Positions 1 to 10,062 of a DNA stretch of 64,000 bases are shown here, piece by piece. This DNA is from Treponema vincentii. Lineage in GTDB: Bacteria > Spirochaetota > Spirochaetia > Treponematales > Treponemataceae. Each line of letters begins with the position of its first letter. The first letter of the stretch is position 1. The translations under genes and the position numbers were made by a program. A model generated the notes under the pieces. That model saw nothing but the letters and a program-made list of their open reading frames with translations, had not been told where the DNA came from and searched no databases. Location: positions 1,302,001-1,366,000 of the forward strand of contig NZ_CP050497.1 in the NCBI RefSeq assembly GCF_018336815.1, written 5' to 3'.

Positions 1-2
1 TT

Positions 3-146
3 ATTTCCGGAAGCGATAAGAGATATCTGTTAGTCTTTATTTACAATGAAGATAAGGAAATATCTAAGATGCGTCAAGTCAATCTCTTCTGCAAGCCGCA
101 TGGAATAGATATAATCGCTTTATGGAAAAACACGATGAACTGCTAA
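3..146 (+). CDS. C-terminal tail of an unidentified gene cut by the window edge
   Basis: The frame starting at base 3 is open from the window edge to a TAA at 144-146 and reads like real protein (hydrophobic YLLVFIYNEDKE stretch, then a mixed tail ending NTMNC). It overlaps the start of recQ by 25 bases, as closely packed bacterial genes often do. Only about 47 residues are visible and I recognise no family. It could also be a chance open frame. Confidence 0.35.
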   Translation: MSGSDKRYLLVFIYNEDKEISKMRQVNLFCKPHGIDIIALWKNTMNC

Positions 147-2089
147 AACACGCTCATACTGTGCTTAAAACAACATTCGGTTACAATGAGTTCCGTCCTA
201 TGCAAAAGGAAGTGATTGCCTCCGTGCTGTCGGGGCGTGATACGCTTGCTGTTATGCCGACCGGCGGCGGAAAATCGTTGTGCTATCAAATCCCTGCGCT
301 TTTGTTCGGCGGTATTACGCTTGTTGTTTCTCCGCTCATTTCACTCATGCAGGATCAAGTTGCTTCCCTCGTAGAAAACGGTGTGAGTGCAGTTTTTTTG
401 AATAGCTCGCTTGAATGGGGCGAGTATCTCGATGCGGTGCAGCGTATTAAATCGGGGAGTATTAAACTGGTATACCTTTCTCCGGAAGCGCTTACGGCGG
501 AGCGCACGCAGTCTATACTGCATGATGCAAGCCTACCGGTTAGCTGCATTACCATTGACGAAGCTCATTGCATTAGCGAGTGGGGGCACGACTTCCGCCC
601 CGGCTATTTGGAGATTGCAAATGTTCGTGTGCAGTTTAGAGATGCGGTTTGTCTTGCGCTTACGGCAACTGCAACAGCACAGGTGCAGGAAGATATTGCG
701 TCAAATCTCCGTATGAAAACGCCGGAAGTTTTTGTCGCCGGTTTTAACCGCGCAAATATTTTTCTTGAAGTGCGTCCCAAGCGAAATGCGCTACGCGAGG
801 TTATAGACTGCCTTGAACAACACAGCGGTGAAAGCGGAATCATTTATTGTTTTTCGCGCAAGCAAGTTGATACGCTCACCGAACAGCTGACGGCTTCCGG
901 CTACTCGGCGCTCAATTATCACGCAGGGCTTTCCGACGAAGAGCGAAGAAATCATCAACAGCAATTTATCCGCGACAAGGTACGGATTATGGTTGCAACG
1001 GTTGCATTCGGTATGGGAATTGATAAACCGAACGTCCGCTTTGTTATCCATTATGATTTACCGAAATCGCTCGAAGAATATTATCAGGAGATTGGACGTG
1101 CTGGGCGCGACGGACTTGCCTCCCACGCCCTGCTTTTATATAGCGCAGGCGATGCTCGGAAGATACGTTTATTCTTTGAAGAGGCTGCGGATAGCGCTCA
1201 CTCCGAACGGCTCTTGCAGGCAATGCTCAACTTTGCCTCGGCGCGGACATGCCGCCGTCATTTCCTGTTGTCGTATTTTGGAGAGCGGTTTGTTCCGGCG
1301 GCAGCTAACGGGAAACCCGAAAACCCTGACGTAGAACCGGAACACATCGGAGGTGAATCCGAAAACGTTGGCGGACAGACTGGTTCTTTTCCATGCTGCG
1401 ATGTGTGTTCCGCGCCGCCGTCTCCGCTGACAGATGTTACCATTCCAGCGCAAAAATTTATGAGCTGCATTTACCGCACGCAATCGCGGTTCGGGCTTTT
1501 GTATATTGTCGATGTGCTGCTCGGCTCAAAGCAAAAGCGGATTCTCGAAAACGGACATGATAAACTGTCAACATGGGGAATCGGGCGGGAGCTTTCAAAA
1601 GAGGATTGGTTTGCGCTGTCCGATGCGCTCATCTATGCGGGACTTATCGAAAAAACCGGTGATTACAATGTGCTCATCATAACCGAGAACGGTAAACGGA
1701 CGCTTGCATCCCGCGCAAAAATCGAACTTCCGGTCGATCTTATTGGGCAGAGTGGGATGAATCAGGCAGAATCTAAAAAGGCCGGCATTGACTCTAAAAA
1801 GAACGGTATCGCACATAAAAAAGGAGAATATAAACGAGGCGAATTTTTGCGCAACTTGAGTGCTGATGATGCAGGCTTGTATGAAGCGATAAAAGACTGG
1901 CGCAGACATGCCGCCGAAGAAGAAAATGTTCCACCCTACGTTATATTCGGCGATAGAACAATCGAAGACCTCATCCTCAAAAAGCCGCGCACGGTACGTG
2001 AATTGCTAAACGTATTCGGTATCGGCGAAATAAAAGCAGAAAAATTCGGCTCGGCGCTTTTGCGTCTTGTGGAAAATACGGGGAGGTAA
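122..2089 (+). CDS. recQ: ATP-dependent DNA helicase RecQ
   Basis: A 3'-5' superfamily 2 helicase acting in recombination and stalled-fork repair. Visible in order: motif I MPTGGGKS (about residues 45-52), motif II DEAH (about 146-149) followed by the RecQ signature CISEWGHDFRPGY, motif III LALTATAT, the motif V/VI block FGMGIDKPNVRFVIHYDLP and YYQEIGRAGRDG. A zinc-binding region follows (CRRHFLLSYFGE and CCDVC near residue 430), then an RQC winged helix, and a C-terminal HRDC domain (about 575-650). At 655 residues it is slightly longer than the E. coli enzyme; the extra length is a linker before CCDVC and a Lys-rich linker before HRDC. No strong Shine-Dalgarno is visible before the ATG. Confidence 0.97.
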   Translation: MEKHDELLKHAHTVLKTTFGYNEFRPMQKEVIASVLSGRDTLAVMPTGGGKSLCYQIPALLFGGITLVVSPLISLMQDQVASLVENGVSAVFLNSSLEWGEYLDAVQRIKSGSIKLVYLSPEALTAERTQSILHDASLPVSCITIDEAHCISEWGHDFRPGYLEIANVRVQFRDAVCLALTATATAQVQEDIASNLRMKTPEVFVAGFNRANIFLEVRPKRNALREVIDCLEQHSGESGIIYCFSRKQVDTLTEQLTASGYSALNYHAGLSDEERRNHQQQFIRDKVRIMVATVAFGMGIDKPNVRFVIHYDLPKSLEEYYQEIGRAGRDGLASHALLLYSAGDARKIRLFFEEAADSAHSERLLQAMLNFASARTCRRHFLLSYFGERFVPAAANGKPENPDVEPEHIGGESENVGGQTGSFPCCDVCSAPPSPLTDVTIPAQKFMSCIYRTQSRFGLLYIVDVLLGSKQKRILENGHDKLSTWGIGRELSKEDWFALSDALIYAGLIEKTGDYNVLIITENGKRTLASRAKIELPVDLIGQSGMNQAESKKAGIDSKKNGIAHKKGEYKRGEFLRNLSADDAGLYEAIKDWRRHAAEEENVPPYVIFGDRTIEDLILKKPRTVRELLNVFGIGEIKAEKFGSALLRLVENTGR

Positions 2090-2165
2090 CCGCATTACGA
2101 GGGATATGTTCTATTTTCTATTATCGATAAATAGTATATAGTTATGTTAAAGGAGACCGGCAATT

Positions 2166-2375
2166 ATGACTATTACGTTAAAAAATGCAGATGAGCGTTT
2201 TTTGCAGGTATTAGAGAGCCTCTTACCGTTTAAAAAAGATATTGAAATCTTTACCGACTATGACGAAATTCCCAATGAGCAAACTGCACAGATATTAAAA
2301 GAATCTCAAGAGGGAAAAAACTTAAGCCCTCTCTATATATCTACCCAAGAATTGATGGATGCTTTAAATGCGTAA
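2166..2375 (+). CDS. Antitoxin of a YafQ-type toxin-antitoxin pair (RelB/DinJ-like position)
   Basis: A 69-residue acidic protein whose stop overlaps the next start by 8 bases, the usual arrangement of type II antitoxin then toxin. An AAAGGAG Shine-Dalgarno sits about 8 bases upstream of the ATG. The N-terminus ([19 protein letters not shown]) fits a short DNA-binding or dimerisation region; the C-terminal half would wrap the toxin. The protein is not one I recognise by sequence, so the assignment rests on the linked toxin. Confidence 0.75.
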   Translation: MTITLKNADERFLQVLESLLPFKKDIEIFTDYDEIPNEQTAQILKESQEGKNLSPLYISTQELMDALNA

Positions 2376-2646
2376 TGTCCGATATACAGCTCAATTTAAA
2401 AAAGATTATAAGCTTGCCGTTAAGCGAGGCTATAATCCAAAAGAGCTTGAAAAAGTAATCGACTTGTTAAAAACGGGAGAACCGTTGCCTCGGATATACA
2501 AAGATCACTCGCTTTCCGGTGAGTGGAGAAATTACTGCGACTGTCATATCCGTCCTGATTGGATATTGATTTATAGAATAATCGAAGATTCGCTCATTCT
2601 TGAGTTAACGAGAACCGGCACTCACAGCGATTTATTTAAAAAATAA
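2368..2646 (+). CDS. YafQ-family type II toxin (RelE superfamily mRNA interferase)
   Basis: A 92-residue RelE/ParE-fold toxin. The C-terminal half carries the YafQ signature: [27 protein letters not shown], then [12 protein letters not shown], matching the E. coli YafQ layout in which a conserved His near the C-terminus and the HI-PDW segment line the ribosome-dependent mRNA cleavage site. It begins inside the antitoxin stop region, so the two are co-transcribed and probably translationally coupled. The catalytic His and the RTGTHSDLF tail look intact, so the toxin is probably functional. Confidence 0.88.
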   Translation: MRNVRYTAQFKKDYKLAVKRGYNPKELEKVIDLLKTGEPLPRIYKDHSLSGEWRNYCDCHIRPDWILIYRIIEDSLILELTRTGTHSDLFKK

Positions 2647-2669
2647 CTGTTTTATACCTTATTCCCTCA

Positions 2670-3878
2670 TTACAATTTACGATGAAATCTCCCTACAAGG
2701 CGCACCGTAATCGGGATGGTGCAGATAAGCCCGATGCTTCCGGCAACTGCGCGCAGTACCTCAGAGGCTAAAAGTTCGAGGTTGATAATTTCGGTAAATC
2801 CGTTGGAGAATAGAATAAACAGCAGCAGTACCGGAATGGAGGTGCTGACGTACGCTAAAATCAGTGTGTTCGACATTGAGCCGATAATGTCTCGGCCGAT
2901 ATTCATACCGGATTTTATCAGTTGCTTTTTTGATATGTCGGGGCTTACGGAAATAATCTCCCACATTGCCGATGAGATGGACATTGCCACATCCATCACC
3001 GCGCCGAGCGCACCGATCATAATACCTGCAAACAACAACCCCTGATAGTCAATCCTACGGTGCTGCGGTATAAAGGCAAGCATTTGCGCGTCCTCGTTTC
3101 CAAGCCCTGTCAGCATAAGTATCTTACCGGCAATAAATGCGAATATCCCTGCGATGATAACCCCGCCGATTGTACCTATGATAGCCGTATATGTTTTTTT
3201 ATTGTTGCCGCTGATGATCAGCAGCGTGATAACCGTTGCGGAACTGCATACGGCAAGCGCCAATAAGATCGGATTAAAACCCCGTATAATGCACGGGAGA
3301 AAAATACCGAAAATAAGGCCTACGGTAATGCCGAGCGTAATCAATGCTTTGAGACCGTTTTTTTTGCCGACGATAATAAGCGCCGCTGCAAAGAGTACGA
3401 TGAGTGCATAGACTTTTGTGTCCCGTGCACGCTCATAGATTTTTAAGTTTATTATCTTTCCGGTTTCTTCATCTTCGTCCACCTGCAGTATCATTTTTTC
3501 ATGGAGCCGGAAGATAAGCCGGTACGGAATTGCCAGTTCAATAGTGTTTCGAACGGTATACACTTCGCCCTTATGCTTGCCGGTTAAAATTTCTATTTTT
3601 AAATGCTGATACCGGAAGTCGGATTCAATCGGAACATCCGGCCTACTTTCCGCAAGGTCATCATAGACAATCTCGATAACCCGCGCTTTTACTACCTGAT
3701 TCTTCGGCAGGTTAAGTTGCGTATCGTAATACTCCGCCAAGCCCTTATCTTTCGCATCCGTTTCGGCGCTTGCATTTTTTGTAGTATCTTGCGCATAAAG
3801 CTGAATACATACGGATAGGCAGGCAAGCGCCAGAAGTAAGATTTTTTTAGCCTTTAAGTAAATATTCGTTTTCCTCAT
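2670..3878 (-). CDS. YibE/F family membrane protein
   Basis: A 402-residue protein with a signal peptide (LLLALACLSVCIQLYAQ), a roughly 120-residue extracytoplasmic domain containing KARVIEI and LTGKHKGEVYTVRN, and a C-terminal block of about seven membrane helices beginning KVYALIVLFAAALIIVGKKNGLK. That layout, including the GALGAVMDVAMSISSAM segment, is typical of YibE/F proteins, whose function is unknown although transport has been suggested. It lies convergent to the upstream TA pair with only 23 bases between stops. The start ATG has no obvious Shine-Dalgarno. Confidence 0.85.
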   Translation of the reverse strand: MRKTNIYLKAKKILLLALACLSVCIQLYAQDTTKNASAETDAKDKGLAEYYDTQLNLPKNQVVKARVIEIVYDDLAESRPDVPIESDFRYQHLKIEILTGKHKGEVYTVRNTIELAIPYRLIFRLHEKMILQVDEDEETGKIINLKIYERARDTKVYALIVLFAAALIIVGKKNGLKALITLGITVGLIFGIFLPCIIRGFNPILLALAVCSSATVITLLIISGNNKKTYTAIIGTIGGVIIAGIFAFIAGKILMLTGLGNEDAQMLAFIPQHRRIDYQGLLFAGIMIGALGAVMDVAMSISSAMWEIISVSPDISKKQLIKSGMNIGRDIIGSMSNTLILAYVSTSIPVLLLFILFSNGFTEIINLELLASEVLRAVAGSIGLICTIPITVRLVGRFHRKL

Positions 3879-3952
3879 AATGTTGGGATAATCGCTCTAC
3901 AAAATATAATGCCGGTTATAGCAATTGTATACTATAATCGGCTGATTACCTA

Positions 3953-4312
3953 TTAGTTAAGTGATTCTACTTCGGCGAGGGAGAGTCCGGCAATTTTGCA
4001 AATATCACTGAGCGGATAGCCCATAGTAAGCATCGTTTTTGCCGTTTCGAGTGCTTTTTGATGAGCGCCGTGTGCTTCGCCTTCAGCTCTACCTCGTTCA
4101 AGACCTTTCCGTTCAGATTCGCTTATCATTGATAGCCGGTCGCTCTCATATTCCCACGCTGCCTCATACCGCTTACGTTCTTGCTCATCCAGATAAAAGA
4201 TATCCATCACTCGATTTGCCTTCGTCATTACCGGATTTCCCTGTGCTAGCATTTGCCTTACCTCCTTATCGTCTGTTTTGATAAACATAAGCCATTTCTC
4301 TAAGCTTGTCAA
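3953..4312 (-). pseudogene. Rpn-family recombination-promoting nuclease, C-terminal fragment
   Basis: The 119 residues match the C-terminal third of the intact Rpn protein at 22692-23576: both contain a W-L-FI-TDDKEVR-ML segment, an E-ERK-YE segment, HQKALETAK and a closing helix LSLAEVESLN. The N-terminal PD-(D/E)XK nuclease core is missing and the 120 bases upstream contain no trace of it. Rpn proteins promote recA-independent recombination through a DNase domain. This copy lacks that domain, so it is a remnant. Confidence 0.75.
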
Positions 4313-4437
4313 ATTATTTTTGTTTCGGAATATGTGAAAACCAAAAGTGGCGAATTATAAAAAACTATAGTAGTATGTATCTATGGGATTTCGAAAATTT
4401 TAGTTGACTTGTAGAGATGCCCATAATAGGAGGAACC

Positions 4438-5874
4438 ATGAATACGATGGTATTGGTCATTGTCGTCGCCTATCTTTTATTGATGCTTTTTATCGGTTGG
4501 GTGTCTTCAAAAAAGATTAAAACGAACGAAGATTTTATGGTAGCCGGAAGGCGGCTCGGACCGATTTTAATGGCAGGAACATTGACTGCTACAGAAATTG
4601 GTGGAGGGAGCTCACTCGGTGTCGCCGAAAAGTCCTTCACCAACTGGGGCTTGAGTGCGTTTTGGTACGTTGCAACGATGGGTATTGCCTATATTGTGCT
4701 TGCAGTATTTGCACCCCGTTTGCGCCGGACAATGGTTAAAACCGTACCTGAATATTTTAGACGCCGGTACAGCGGTTCGGCTGGGCTGATTACAGCAATT
4801 ATTATGATTTTACCGCTGATCGGTTTAACGGCCTCACAGTTTATCGCTTCGGCAACAATCGTATCTTTTATGCTGAATATCAATTATCCCGTAGCGGTCA
4901 TTATCGTTGCCATTGTTGTTACCGCATATTCGATTATGGGCGGTCTATGGAGCGTTACCATTACTGACTTTGTGCAGGTGTTTTTGATTATTCTCGGTAT
5001 GGCGCTTGCACTGCCGTTCTCCCTGAATCTTGCAGGCGGTATGCAGGCGGTCGTAGCAAATGTTCCGCCCGACACATTCAATCCGTTTAAAGGTATCGGT
5101 ATCGGTGCAATTATTTCAATGATCGTTATGTATATTGCATCGTTTTCGGTTGGGCAAGAAGCGGTCTCGCGCTATTATGCTGCTCGTGATGAAAAAGCTG
5201 CCGTACAAGGGTCAATTATTTCTGCAATACTGAACTTTGTATATGCCTTTATTCCAACGCTTCTCGGTATCATTACGTTGGCGCTTATCAATATGAAAAA
5301 AATAGACGGAGATATCATACTGAGCCAAGGTCCAAAATACGCGCTGCCGCATTTAGCAATGGCGACAATGCCTGCATTGATTGTAGGACTTCTCTTTTCC
5401 GGTATTATTTCTGCAACGATGTCGAGCGCCGACTCAGACTTGCTAGGCGCCGGTTCCATATTCGGAAACGATATTTACAAAATTTATATTAAACCGAATG
5501 CGACAAACAAAGACGTTATGCGGGTTACGCAAATCACCATGCTGATAGTCGGTATATTCGGTATGCTTATCGCCCTGTTTAACACAGGCAGCATCATTAA
5601 ACTACTGCTGTTCTCGTTTACGCTACGAGCAGCGGGGGCTTTCTTCCCGTATGTTATGGGGCACTACTGGAAGCATGCCTCGAATATCGGCGCTATAGCT
5701 TCACTCATTGCCGGAAGCATTGTAGTTATTATTCTTGAACAAACGAAGACTTCGCTTTTCGGCCTTGATCCCATCATTCCGGGATTGGCGATTAGCTTTA
5801 TCTGCTTTATTATTTGCAGTAAAGTATTCAAACCGACGGTCGAAAGTCTTGAATTAGCGGAAGAGAAAGACTAG
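4438..5874 (+). CDS. Sodium:solute symporter family protein
   Basis: A polytopic inner-membrane protein of 478 residues from the start chosen here. I take the ATG at 4438 rather than 4417, because AGGAGG lies 5 bases before it. The family signature is visible: an N-terminal helix, then TNEDFMVAGRRLGPILMAGTL and TEIGGGSSLGVAEK in helices 1-2, SAFWYVATMGIAYIV, PEYFRRRYS and later GLLFSGIISATMSSADSDLLGAGSIFGNDIY. About 13 helices are expected. These carriers couple uptake of a small solute to sodium; the substrate cannot be read from the sequence. It is a single gene closed by the hairpin at 5894-5929. Confidence 0.9.
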   Translation: MNTMVLVIVVAYLLLMLFIGWVSSKKIKTNEDFMVAGRRLGPILMAGTLTATEIGGGSSLGVAEKSFTNWGLSAFWYVATMGIAYIVLAVFAPRLRRTMVKTVPEYFRRRYSGSAGLITAIIMILPLIGLTASQFIASATIVSFMLNINYPVAVIIVAIVVTAYSIMGGLWSVTITDFVQVFLIILGMALALPFSLNLAGGMQAVVANVPPDTFNPFKGIGIGAIISMIVMYIASFSVGQEAVSRYYAARDEKAAVQGSIISAILNFVYAFIPTLLGIITLALINMKKIDGDIILSQGPKYALPHLAMATMPALIVGLLFSGIISATMSSADSDLLGAGSIFGNDIYKIYIKPNATNKDVMRVTQITMLIVGIFGMLIALFNTGSIIKLLLFSFTLRAAGAFFPYVMGHYWKHASNIGAIASLIAGSIVVIILEQTKTSLFGLDPIIPGLAISFICFIICSKVFKPTVESLELAEEKD

Positions 5875-5893
5875 GGGAAAACCGCTAAAAAAT

Positions 5894-5929
5894 AAACCTG
5901 TTCGGAAACTTCCGTTTCTGAACAGGTTT
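5894..5929. terminator. Bidirectional terminator between convergent genes
   Basis: A 10-bp stem (AAACCTGTTC with GAACAGGTTT, plus further partial pairing of the inner bases) lies between the stops of the symporter and the minus-strand nucleotidase, preceded by A-rich and followed by T-rich sequence. It suits both directions. Confidence 0.75.
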
Positions 5930-5953
5930 AATATAAGCCGATTACAGCACCAT

Positions 5954-7567
5954 TTATTTGCTGATATCTTTGATGTAATCCGGAGCTTTCGGCGTAATGG
6001 TTTTTGCCGCTTTAATTTCATCGATTAAGCAGTCGCGGATCGGAACGTATGTTTCGACGACGTTCGTTGCCTTCGAGAAATCGTATTTATCGCCGCCGGT
6101 AAACATAAAGTCATTGACAACAACCTTATATGTTTTATCCATATCGAGCGGAGTACCGTCTGCCAATGCGATAGAAGTTACTCTGCTTTCAAAAGGCTTG
6201 GTACCGTCGTATTCAACCTTTAATCCTGCAAACTGTCCGTCGGTGATATTCGGGTTCATAATACCGTGATCAATTGCCTTTTTGATTTCAGAACCGGGGA
6301 GATCGAATACTACCAAGTAGTTGTCAAACGGCATGATTTCGTACAGATCGCCAACGGTGATCTTTCCCGCCGCAAGCGTTCTGCGTAATCCTCCACCGTT
6401 TTGAATACAGACGTCTGCTTTTGCGACTTTCCGCTGAGCTTCGGAAGCCCATACGCCAAGCAAGGTGTTGCTGCCCTTATCCTTTCTTTCGTGCGTAAAC
6501 TCGGCAGCAGCAGTACCGATAACTTCGCCTAAAATCGGTTTTAAGTCGGCATCGTATCTCGCAAACACGGTTTTACCTTCCTCATCTTCAACGATAGTAT
6601 CCTTATGCTTCCAAATTTCATCCAGTGCAGGGGTAATCGAAGCGATGTTTTTATTTTCATCAAAGGTGATGCTGAGTTTCCCGACTGCACGTCCGTAGCA
6701 GTAAGCCTGCATAATCGGCATACCTTCTACAACGCCCTGTACCGGACGATGGCTGTGCGCTGACAATATCGCGTTTAATCCCTTAATTTGAGCAAGCGCG
6801 ACTGCCTTTCCGGTAATTTCTTCCCCCTTCTGATCGGAATCGATGTGGGTTAATGCGATGATGGCATCCGGTTTTCCTTCTTTTGCCTTTCCTGCCAACA
6901 GGTAGTCAACCCATTGCTGTCCGGCGCTCACAGGATCGGTAAATTCCAAACCGCTTACGTGTTCAGCCTTTGTGAGGGTTACCGTATCGGGATGAGCTAG
7001 ACCGACAAACGCAATTTTATAACCGCCTTTGGTAATAATCGCGTACGGCTTTGCCCACGAGACAGGCTTTTTGGTGTTTTTGTCGACGATATTCGCTGCC
7101 AAGAAGGTAAAATTGCCGTCTTTCTGCCATTCCTTCATGTGCGTTACGCCCCAGTCAAACTCGTGATTGCCGACTGCACAAACAGCTACGCCCATCGCCT
7201 TCATCATTGCGGAAACCGGTGCACCGTAGGTCAAATTGGAAATCGCGGTACCTTGGTAGTTATCGCCGCCCGCTACGACAATCGTATTCGGGTTTTCCCT
7301 TTGTGCGGTGTGCACATAGCCGAGCAGCTTTGCCATACCGGCATTTTTTCCTTTACCGGGGCGGGCATCTTCCGCGACGTTACCGTGGAAGTCGTTGAAT
7401 AACAGCACATCCACCTGATTAGCAGGCGCTGTTGCTTCAATAGCGCTGTATTGCATCGGTACGGGCGCTGGAACGTGTTCTGTCTCGGTTGTTTTACACG
7501 ATACGAACAGCATAAATACTGCCGCCAATGCAACAAATAATGTTTTAAAAACTTTCTTCTGCGTCAT
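5954..7567 (-). CDS. 5'-nucleotidase / UshA-like metallophosphatase, lipoprotein
   Basis: A 537-residue exported enzyme hydrolysing nucleotides or related phosphoesters. The start at 7567 is chosen because AAGGAG lies 7 bases upstream. A lipoprotein signal ends LFVSC, so it is probably anchored in a membrane. The metal-binding blocks of the family are present: DVLLFNDFHGNV, VVAGGDNYQG, VGNHEFDWG, and ILSAHSHRP. The C-terminal nucleotidase domain (from about residue 350) contains QNGGGLRRTL and GGDKYDF. Length and domain order are those of UshA/NT5E proteins. It is probably a purine salvage enzyme at the cell surface or in the periplasm, useful to an organism dependent on host nucleotides (inference). 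Confidence 0.9.
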   Translation of the reverse strand: MTQKKVFKTLFVALAAVFMLFVSCKTTETEHVPAPVPMQYSAIEATAPANQVDVLLFNDFHGNVAEDARPGKGKNAGMAKLLGYVHTAQRENPNTIVVAGGDNYQGTAISNLTYGAPVSAMMKAMGVAVCAVGNHEFDWGVTHMKEWQKDGNFTFLAANIVDKNTKKPVSWAKPYAIITKGGYKIAFVGLAHPDTVTLTKAEHVSGLEFTDPVSAGQQWVDYLLAGKAKEGKPDAIIALTHIDSDQKGEEITGKAVALAQIKGLNAILSAHSHRPVQGVVEGMPIMQAYCYGRAVGKLSITFDENKNIASITPALDEIWKHKDTIVEDEEGKTVFARYDADLKPILGEVIGTAAAEFTHERKDKGSNTLLGVWASEAQRKVAKADVCIQNGGGLRRTLAAGKITVGDLYEIMPFDNYLVVFDLPGSEIKKAIDHGIMNPNITDGQFAGLKVEYDGTKPFESRVTSIALADGTPLDMDKTYKVVVNDFMFTGGDKYDFSKATNVVETYVPIRDCLIDEIKAAKTITPKAPDYIKDISK

Positions 7568-7721
7568 TTGCATACTCCTTGTACCTTGTAGTGTAAAACG
7601 GATAGGCAAAAAATGCAAGGAAAAAAAGAGATATAATCAGGGTAAACGCATTAGGGCATTTTTTTTAACAACCCCGCAGAAAAATTGATACTATTCGACC
7701 GGTTGTCCTAGAGTTATAATG

Positions 7722-9645
7722 TTAATCGGCGAATAAAGTATCGATTTGTTTACTATATAAAGTAGTGATCTTATAGCGCATTACGTCCTGCTTTGCCGAA
7801 AGTTCCACGCCCGCCTCAAAAGGTTTTGCAAGGAGTGTAAAACGGTTAATCCGTTCAAACAGCTTAAAACCGTTTTCATGGTTTATCAGCGAGGCAATTT
7901 GCTGCTCAAAAAGCTTTTTGATTTCAGGTTTTGCCAGCAGTTCTTCAAATGAGGCCGCCAGTATCCCTTGCTCTGCCGCATAGCTTTTAACCTCGGTTTC
8001 GTCTGCAACAATGAGCGCTCCTAAAAAGCGCTGATCCTGCCCGAGGACTACGGCTTGCGCGATAAATGGAGATTCTTGCAGCTTCATTTCTATCGGTACC
8101 GGTTCAATGTTTTCGCCGCCGCGCAGTACAATCGTATCCTTTTTTTCTGCCGCGCAGGATAAGCTCGCCGTCAAGTGTTTTAAGGCCGAGATCGCCGCTG
8201 TCGAACCAGCCATCCTTGTCGATGACCGCATCGGTTAAATCCTGCCGCTTGTAATAGCCCTTCATAATGCTGGTGCCGCGGATCATTACCGTGCCGAGCT
8301 GCCCGACCGGGAGCTCGTTCCCGTCATCATCGACAATCTTTACCGTTGTACACGACAGCGGCTTCCCGATAGTGCCGAACACGGGGCGTCCGAGCGGGCG
8401 CACCGACACAACCGGCGCCGTTTCGGTTAAACCATAGCCTTCGGTAACGCTTACGCCGATAGCCCAGAAAAAAGCGTCGATATTCGGTGGCAGCGCCCCT
8501 CCGCCTGAAACCCCTTGCCGGAAGCCGGTGCCGAGTTTAGTGCGAATCTTTTTAAACACAAGCGCATTGCCCAGCGCATAGAGCGGCAGAGAGAAAAGAT
8601 ACGGTATAAAGGAAACAATCGGACGGGTAATTTTTGTATAAAAGACAAAATGAGGATTAAGCCCTTTAACATTCCGCGCGTGGTGCGCATGGAACAAGCC
8701 TACCGCGACAAAGAAGTTAAACAGTTTTTGCTTAATGCCGCCTGCTTGCTTCATCGCCTTAAAAACACCGGTATAGACGGACTCCCATATCCGCGGCACC
8801 GATGGGAACAGCGCGGGGTTGGTTTTTGCAATGTCCGCAAGCAAGATGCTTCCCACCGGTTTTGAGTACACCATCCCCGCTGCGGAAGCCAAAATAACGT
8901 ATTCGCAGAGCCGCTCAAAACTGTGCCATACCGGCAGAACCACGATCGCTTTTTCACCGGGATAGAGGATAACCCGTGTTTTAAGGTCATCCAACTGCAC
9001 AATAAAGTTCTTATGCGTCAGCATAACGCCCTTAGGTTCGCCTGTCGTACCGGAGGTAAAAATGATCGTAGCGATTTCGGTATCGCTGCCGTTTTCCAGC
9101 TCCTGTTCAACCGTATTGGGGTGTGCTTTCCGATATGCCATACCTCGTTCGATAATCTCGTCATAACAGTAAATGTCGAAGTGCGAAATATCGCCCTTTG
9201 TTTTAAGCTCTTCATCGTGAATATCAAAAGGATTAAGAATGATGAGCGTTTTAAGCAGCGGGAACTGCGGCTGATTTTTAAGAATTTTTATACATTGATC
9301 CCGATTTTCTATGACCGCCGCCGTACATTCAGCAAAGGATAAAATACGTACTAAATCTTGCTCGGTTGCATCACAGCCGCGCGGAACATCGGCAGCTCCG
9401 ATCGCCATAATCCCCATACTGGCATGATACCATTCCTTCCGGTTATCGGCGATAAGGCCGACTCTGTCCCCTCGTGCGATTCCGAGGGATAAAAGACCGC
9501 CTGCAAAACTCAATACCCGATCAAAAACATCGGAGTAGGAGAGGGGGATAAAATCGCCGTACTCATTCTTTGAATATTGAGCTGCAATATTCGGATATTT
9601 TTTTGTAATTTGTTGCAACAATTGCGGCATTGTGATGTCGTTCAT
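7722..9645 (-). pseudogene. Long-chain acyl-CoA synthetase (AMP-forming), frameshifted at an A7 tract
   Basis: N-terminal part (8104-9645): the P-loop TIIFTSGTTGEPKGVMLTHKN, then EGYGLTETAPVVS and DGWFDSGDLG, all adenylate-forming enzyme motifs. That frame runs to LRGRKKGYDC and stops. The next frame (7722-8231) continues DTIVLRGGENIEPVPIE and ends in the expected C-terminal domain (MRYKITTLYSKQIDTLF). The break is at seven A residues (plus-strand T 8140-8146); six would join the parts into one 640-residue protein, the normal size. It activates fatty acids with ATP and CoA. The cause may be a true mutation, slippage or a base-calling error. Confidence 0.88.
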
Positions 9646-9683
9646 GCAAAAACGCTAACACAAAAGAAAAAATCAGTCAAGTA

Positions 9684-9828
9684 AAAGGTAACCTCATCAG
9701 ACGGTCTTCGGATATTCCCGCAAAATAAAGAGGCTGCTCAACCAGAGTTGAACCTCTTCGCGGTTCAAATGGTCTCACAGCCTCTTTATTTTGCGATTTT
9801 GTTCTATTTGTCTGATGAGGTTACCTTT
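9684..9828. repeat. Family A foldback element, complete copy
   Basis: Perfect 19-bp outer inverted repeat (9684-9702 with 9810-9828, arm AAAGGTAACCTCATCAGAC), a second perfect 18-bp inner repeat (9719-9736 with 9778-9795), and a central hairpin TTGAACC/GGTTCAA. The centre is shared with copies near 29140 and 41175. It fills the gap between the acyl-CoA synthetase and HIT genes and could fold as one long stem. Confidence 0.9.
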
Positions 9829-9842
9829 CTGGTAAAATAAAA

Positions 9843-10005
9843 TGTGTGAAATTTTTGACAAAATTTCACACAGAAGGAGAGCAACTTCATCAGACGGTTT
9901 CCGGATATTCCCGCAAAATAAAGAGGCTTTGATTGTTAAAAATAAGCTTGCCGTAAGCCTTTTGAAAATAGACGATGCAGTAGATGTGTCGTCTATTTTC
10001 AAAAG
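9843..10005. repeat. Hairpin, half A element and short C element
   Basis: Three palindromic units in a row upstream of the HIT gene. A perfect 13-bp hairpin is at 9843-9872 (TGTGTGAAATTTT arm). A left half of an A element is at about 9886-9927 and lacks its right half. A perfect 17-bp stem is at 9959-9975 with 9989-10005 (CTTTTGAAAATAGACGA arm), which is a C element lacking its interior. No gene is seen here. Confidence 0.8.
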
Positions 10006-10062
10006 ACGTATGATTGACGGCAAAGAGGTTTCCTTTTAAAATGGAAAGAAAAGGAGATAGCG

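Noticed and set aside
4400-4437. TTGACT...CATAAT as a promoter for the symporter gene
   Set aside because: Spacing is only 12 bases and the boxes overlap the ribosome-binding region.
8125-8160. Programmed minus-one frameshifting at the A7 run in the acyl-CoA synthetase
   Set aside because: The downstream coding frame is plus-one relative to the upstream frame; a minus-one slip gives the wrong frame, and no downstream stimulator is obvious.
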